Of a stretch of 9,224 nucleotides of DNA, positions 7,166-9,224 are shown piece by piece; positions within the stretch are counted from its first letter, which is position 1; each line of letters starts with the position of its first letter. The notes below the pieces were generated by a model, which did no database searches, was not told the DNA's origin, and was given only the letters and a program-made list of their open reading frames with translations. Made by a program: the position numbers and the translations under genes. The stretch comes from Pseudomonadota bacterium (GTDB lineage: Bacteria > Pseudomonadota > Gammaproteobacteria > Burkholderiales > Ferrovaceae), in contig JAJZEL010000166.1 of assembly GCA_021828575.1 (NCBI GenBank), positions 1 through 9,224 of the forward strand, in the 5' to 3' direction.

Positions 7166-7172
7166 TCTCCTT
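7166..7172 (-). promoter_or_regulatory. Ribosome binding site deciding the fumarase start
   Basis: AAGGAGA on the - strand, 9 bases before ATG 7156, is a near-perfect Shine-Dalgarno sequence. It fixes the fumarase start at 7156 although the frame stays open as far as 7393. Confidence 0.75.
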
Positions 7173-7215
7173 GAGGATGGAGGGCACTTTATCAGAATGA
7201 AGGGAAGCCACGGGC

Positions 7216-7221
7216 TATAAT
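7216..7221 (+). promoter_or_regulatory. Candidate -10 element of the acs promoter
   Basis: A perfect TATAAT in the 119-base spacer between fumarase and acs would start transcription near 7228 and leave a leader of about 48 bases. No good -35 is found at 16-18 bases, so an activator may be needed, or the match may be chance. On the opposite strand the same bases contain TATTAT, a possible -10 for fumarase, also with a poor -35. A small dyad CATTC-TG-GAATG (7234-7245) lies just after the proposed start point and could be an operator. Confidence 0.4.
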
Positions 7222-7257
7222 ACTCGCTTGTGGCATTCTGGAATGAAAACAAAAGGC

Positions 7258-7266
7258 AGGAGGAGG
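7258..7266 (+). promoter_or_regulatory. Ribosome binding site deciding the acs start
   Basis: AGGAGGAGG lies 9 bases before ATG 7276. It favours this start over the in-frame ATG at 7228, whose 16 extra residues (including KGRRR) are simply the translated leader and ribosome site. Confidence 0.7.
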
Positions 7267-7275
7267 ATACAGGAC

Positions 7276-8568
7276 ATGTCCAGCGAAACGCTGCTCCATG
7301 AAAACAGGGTGTTTGTCCCGGCCGAAACGTTCGTGGCCCAGGCCAATCTTTCAGGTATGGCGTCTTACCAGACCATGTGTGATGAAGCCACACGTGATCC
7401 GCTGGCCTTCTGGGCGCGCTTGGCCAGGGAAAACCTGCATTGGCACCAGCCCTTCACAAGGATTCTTGATGATTCCAATCCCCCTTTCTACAAGTGGTTT
7501 GATGACGGGCAAACCAATGTAGCCTACAACTGTCTGGATCGTCATCTTCAAAGCGGATTGGGCCGGAAAACAGCCCTGATTTTCGAATCTGACGATGGTG
7601 AAGTGTCCCGTGTCACCTATCAGGAATTGCACGACCTGGTCCTCCGGTGTGCCAGGGGGTTGCGCTCACTGGACGTAGGGAAAGGTGACCGTGTGGTCAT
7701 CTACATGCCCATGTCCATTGAAGGTGCCGTGGCCATGCTGGCCTGTGCCCGCATCGGGGCTACCCATTCCGTGGTTTTTGGAGGGTTTTCTGCCAAGTCC
7801 TTGCATGAACGGGTTGTGGATTTGGGAGCCTCACTGATCATGACGGCGGATGAACAAAAACGTGGTGGAAAATGTCTTCCCCTCAAGTCCATTGTGGATG
7901 AAGCGCTTTCCATGGGTCAGTGCGAAGCTGTCAAACAGGTCGTGGTTTACCGGAGAACCGGGGGGCAGGTGAACTGGATGCCCAGCAGGGACCTCTGGTG
8001 GCATGACATGATGGTAAAGGAGGAGGGATCGTCAGATCCCGAATGGGTGGAAGCAGAGCATCCCCTGTTTGTCCTGTATACCTCCGGATCCACGGGAAAA
8101 CCCAAGGGCGTTCAGCATTCCACCGCAGGCTATCTTTTGTGGGCGGCATTGACCATGCAGTGGTCTTTCGACATCAAGCCGCAAGATGTTTATTGGTGTA
8201 CGGCCGACATCGGGTGGATCACCGGGCACACCTACGTGGTCTATGGGCCGCTGGCCGTGGGGGCCACCGCATTGATGTTTGAAGGAGTGCCCACTTGGCC
8301 GCACGCGGGGCGGTTCTGGGAAGTCATTGCCCGTCACCGGGTCAGCGTGTTCTACACGGCCCCGACAGCCATTCGGTCCCTGATCAAGGCGGCAGAGGTA
8401 CAGCCCCATTCGCACCCCGGTCGGTATGACTTGAGCAGTCTGCGCCTTCTGGGCACGGTTGGGGAGCCCATCAATCCTGAGGCCTGGATATGGTATTACA
8501 CACAGGTGGGGGGGGGCGGTGTCCCGTGGTGGATACGTTCTGGCAGACGGAAACCGGAGGGCATGTGA
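7276..8568 (+). CDS. acs: Acetyl-CoA synthetase, 5' (N-terminal) part, interrupted by a frame break
   Basis: Acs activates acetate with ATP and CoA through acetyl-AMP. This frame encodes most of the large N-terminal domain: the Acs-type start with PLAFWARLARENLHWHQPF and NPPFYKWFDDG, THSVVFGGFSAKSL, the AMP-binding P-loop YTSGSTGKPKG at 268-278, TADIGWITGHTYVVYGPL, and GTVGEPINPEAW from 393. After WYYTQVGGG (about residue 414) the frame departs from the family and ends at TGA 8568. The family sequence (RCPVVDTFWQTETGG) continues in the next frame. On its own this piece lacks the WQTETG motif and the C-terminal lid, so it should not be active. It is transcribed divergently from fumarase, with a strong ribosome site. 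Confidence 0.9.
   Translation: MSSETLLHENRVFVPAETFVAQANLSGMASYQTMCDEATRDPLAFWARLARENLHWHQPFTRILDDSNPPFYKWFDDGQTNVAYNCLDRHLQSGLGRKTALIFESDDGEVSRVTYQELHDLVLRCARGLRSLDVGKGDRVVIYMPMSIEGAVAMLACARIGATHSVVFGGFSAKSLHERVVDLGASLIMTADEQKRGGKCLPLKSIVDEALSMGQCEAVKQVVVYRRTGGQVNWMPSRDLWWHDMMVKEEGSSDPEWVEAEHPLFVLYTSGSTGKPKGVQHSTAGYLLWAALTMQWSFDIKPQDVYWCTADIGWITGHTYVVYGPLAVGATALMFEGVPTWPHAGRFWEVIARHRVSVFYTAPTAIRSLIKAAEVQPHSHPGRYDLSSLRLLGTVGEPINPEAWIWYYTQVGGGGVPWWIRSGRRKPEGM
8508..8516 (+). other. G9 run with frame break in acs
   Basis: Nine G in a row lie between the codons for Gln-Val and Arg-Cys-Pro. With ten G the protein would read TQVGGGRCPVVDTFWQTETGG, matching the family in both sequence and spacing; with nine the frame is lost. 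The run contains the heptamer G-GGG-GGG (8508-8514) in the phase for -1 slippage, which would restore the same protein. Causes could be a missing base in the read, a real deletion, or a length-variable tract. Confidence 0.85.
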
Positions 8569-9224
8569 TTGCTCCCATGCCTGGTGCCACCCCCCTGGTG
8601 CCCGGTTCCTGTACGCTGCCTCTTCCGGGCATCGATGCGGCAGTGGTTGATGAGGCGGGTAATGTCGTCCCTGCTGGACATGGGGGCCTGCTGGTCATCC
8701 GGCGTCCATGGCCCTCCATGATCCGGACCTTGTGGGGTGATCCCGAGCGCTTCAGGAAAAGTTATTTTCCCTCCGAACTGGGTGGGTTTTACCTGGCGGG
8801 GGACGGGGCGGTTCGTCATCCGGAGACAGCATATTTCACCATTACCGGAAGGATCGATGATGTCCTGAATGTTTCCGGGCACCGTCTGGGGACAATGGAA
8901 GTGGAATCTGCCCTGGTGGCCAGCCCGAAAGTGGCTGAGGCTGCAGTCGTGGGGCGTCCTGACGAGGTAACGGGCGAAGCCATTGTGGCCTATGTGGTGC
9001 TCAAGCAGGCACGCCCCTTGGGAGAGGCGGCAAAAAAACTGGCCGCTGAAATGCGTGAGTGGGTCGCCAGGGAAATTGGACCTATCGCAAAACCAAAGGA
9101 AATCCGTTTTGGGGACAATTTGCCCAAGACGCGTTCGGGAAAGATCATGCGCCGGTTGCTGCGTGCTCTGGCCCGTGGAGAAGAAATCACCCAGGATGTG
9201 TCCACCCTCGAAAATCCGGCCATT
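8517..9224 (+). CDS. acs: Acetyl-CoA synthetase, C-terminal part, cut by the window end
   Basis: This frame continues acs directly after the G run and is open to the last base, without its own ribosome site or a likely start at its beginning. It encodes RCPVVDTFWQTETGGHVIAP (the WQTETG acetyl-AMP motif), PGSCTLPLPGID, FYLAGDGAVR (the AGDG ATP-ribose Asp), the hinge and C-terminal lid start TGRIDDVLNVSGHRLGTMEV, and LPKTRSGKIMRRLLR with the catalytic Lys that is acetylation-controlled in many Acs proteins (codon 9141-9143). All these motifs are intact and no other frame break or stop is seen. Joined to the 5' part by a -1 shift the protein would have about 650 residues inside the window, as expected for Acs (about 650-660) with only the last few residues missing. 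Confidence 0.88.

Noticed and set aside
7157..7393. 79-residue N-terminal extension of fumarase (from 7393)
   Set aside because: It would run through the divergent promoter region and into acs, has no family similarity, and ATG 7156 has an excellent ribosome site.
1..9224. Mobile elements, CRISPR arrays, tRNA or rRNA genes
   Set aside because: No transposase, recombinase, spaced direct repeats or tRNA-like clover-leaf sequences were seen; nearly all bases are in recognised housekeeping genes.

Overview
The window reads as an ordinary chromosomal segment of a Gram-negative bacterium, most likely a betaproteobacterium. The evidence is the order suhB - trmJ - cysE - iscA, the proteobacterial character of the Mfd and IscA sequences, and a moderately high G+C content. 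Genus cannot be told from the sequence alone. There are no RNA genes, mobile elements, CRISPR arrays or long non-coding stretches; the longest gap between genes is about 120 bases.

Left block, all on the + strand. It begins with the 3' part of an inositol-monophosphatase family gene (suhB, 1-414). Next come trmJ (422-1147, tRNA 2'-O-methyltransferase) and cysE (1144-1845, serine O-acetyltransferase), whose stop and start codons overlap. A good sigma70-type promoter at 1847-1876 then serves iscA (1927-2259, Fe-S carrier). iscA overlaps the start of mfd (2216-5692, transcription-repair coupling factor). In many proteobacteria the complete isc operon lies at this spot after trmJ or cysE; here only iscA remains.

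Right block. A class I (4Fe-4S) fumarase gene runs on the - strand (7156 down to 5661), and its 3' end overlaps the 3' end of mfd tail to tail. Divergent from it, across a 119-base spacer, is acs (acetyl-CoA synthetase, 7276 to beyond the window end). Both genes are out of frame in their middle at a run of G. Fumarase is split at a 7-G run where about 15 normally conserved residues are also missing. acs is split at a 9-G run where one more G would restore the family sequence exactly. In both genes the two halves are otherwise open and well conserved, and in both the missing shift is -1 at a G-GGG-GGG heptamer that is in the right phase.

Functionally, the left block is housekeeping (tRNA modification, cysteine and Fe-S supply, DNA repair). 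The right block is central carbon metabolism: acetate activation and the fumarate-malate step of the TCA cycle. The twin interruption of acs and fumarase is the most interesting feature. It may be homopolymer sequencing error (best fit for acs), real gene decay (best fit for fumarase), slippage-based expression, or a combination. No previously undescribed multi-gene system is evident.
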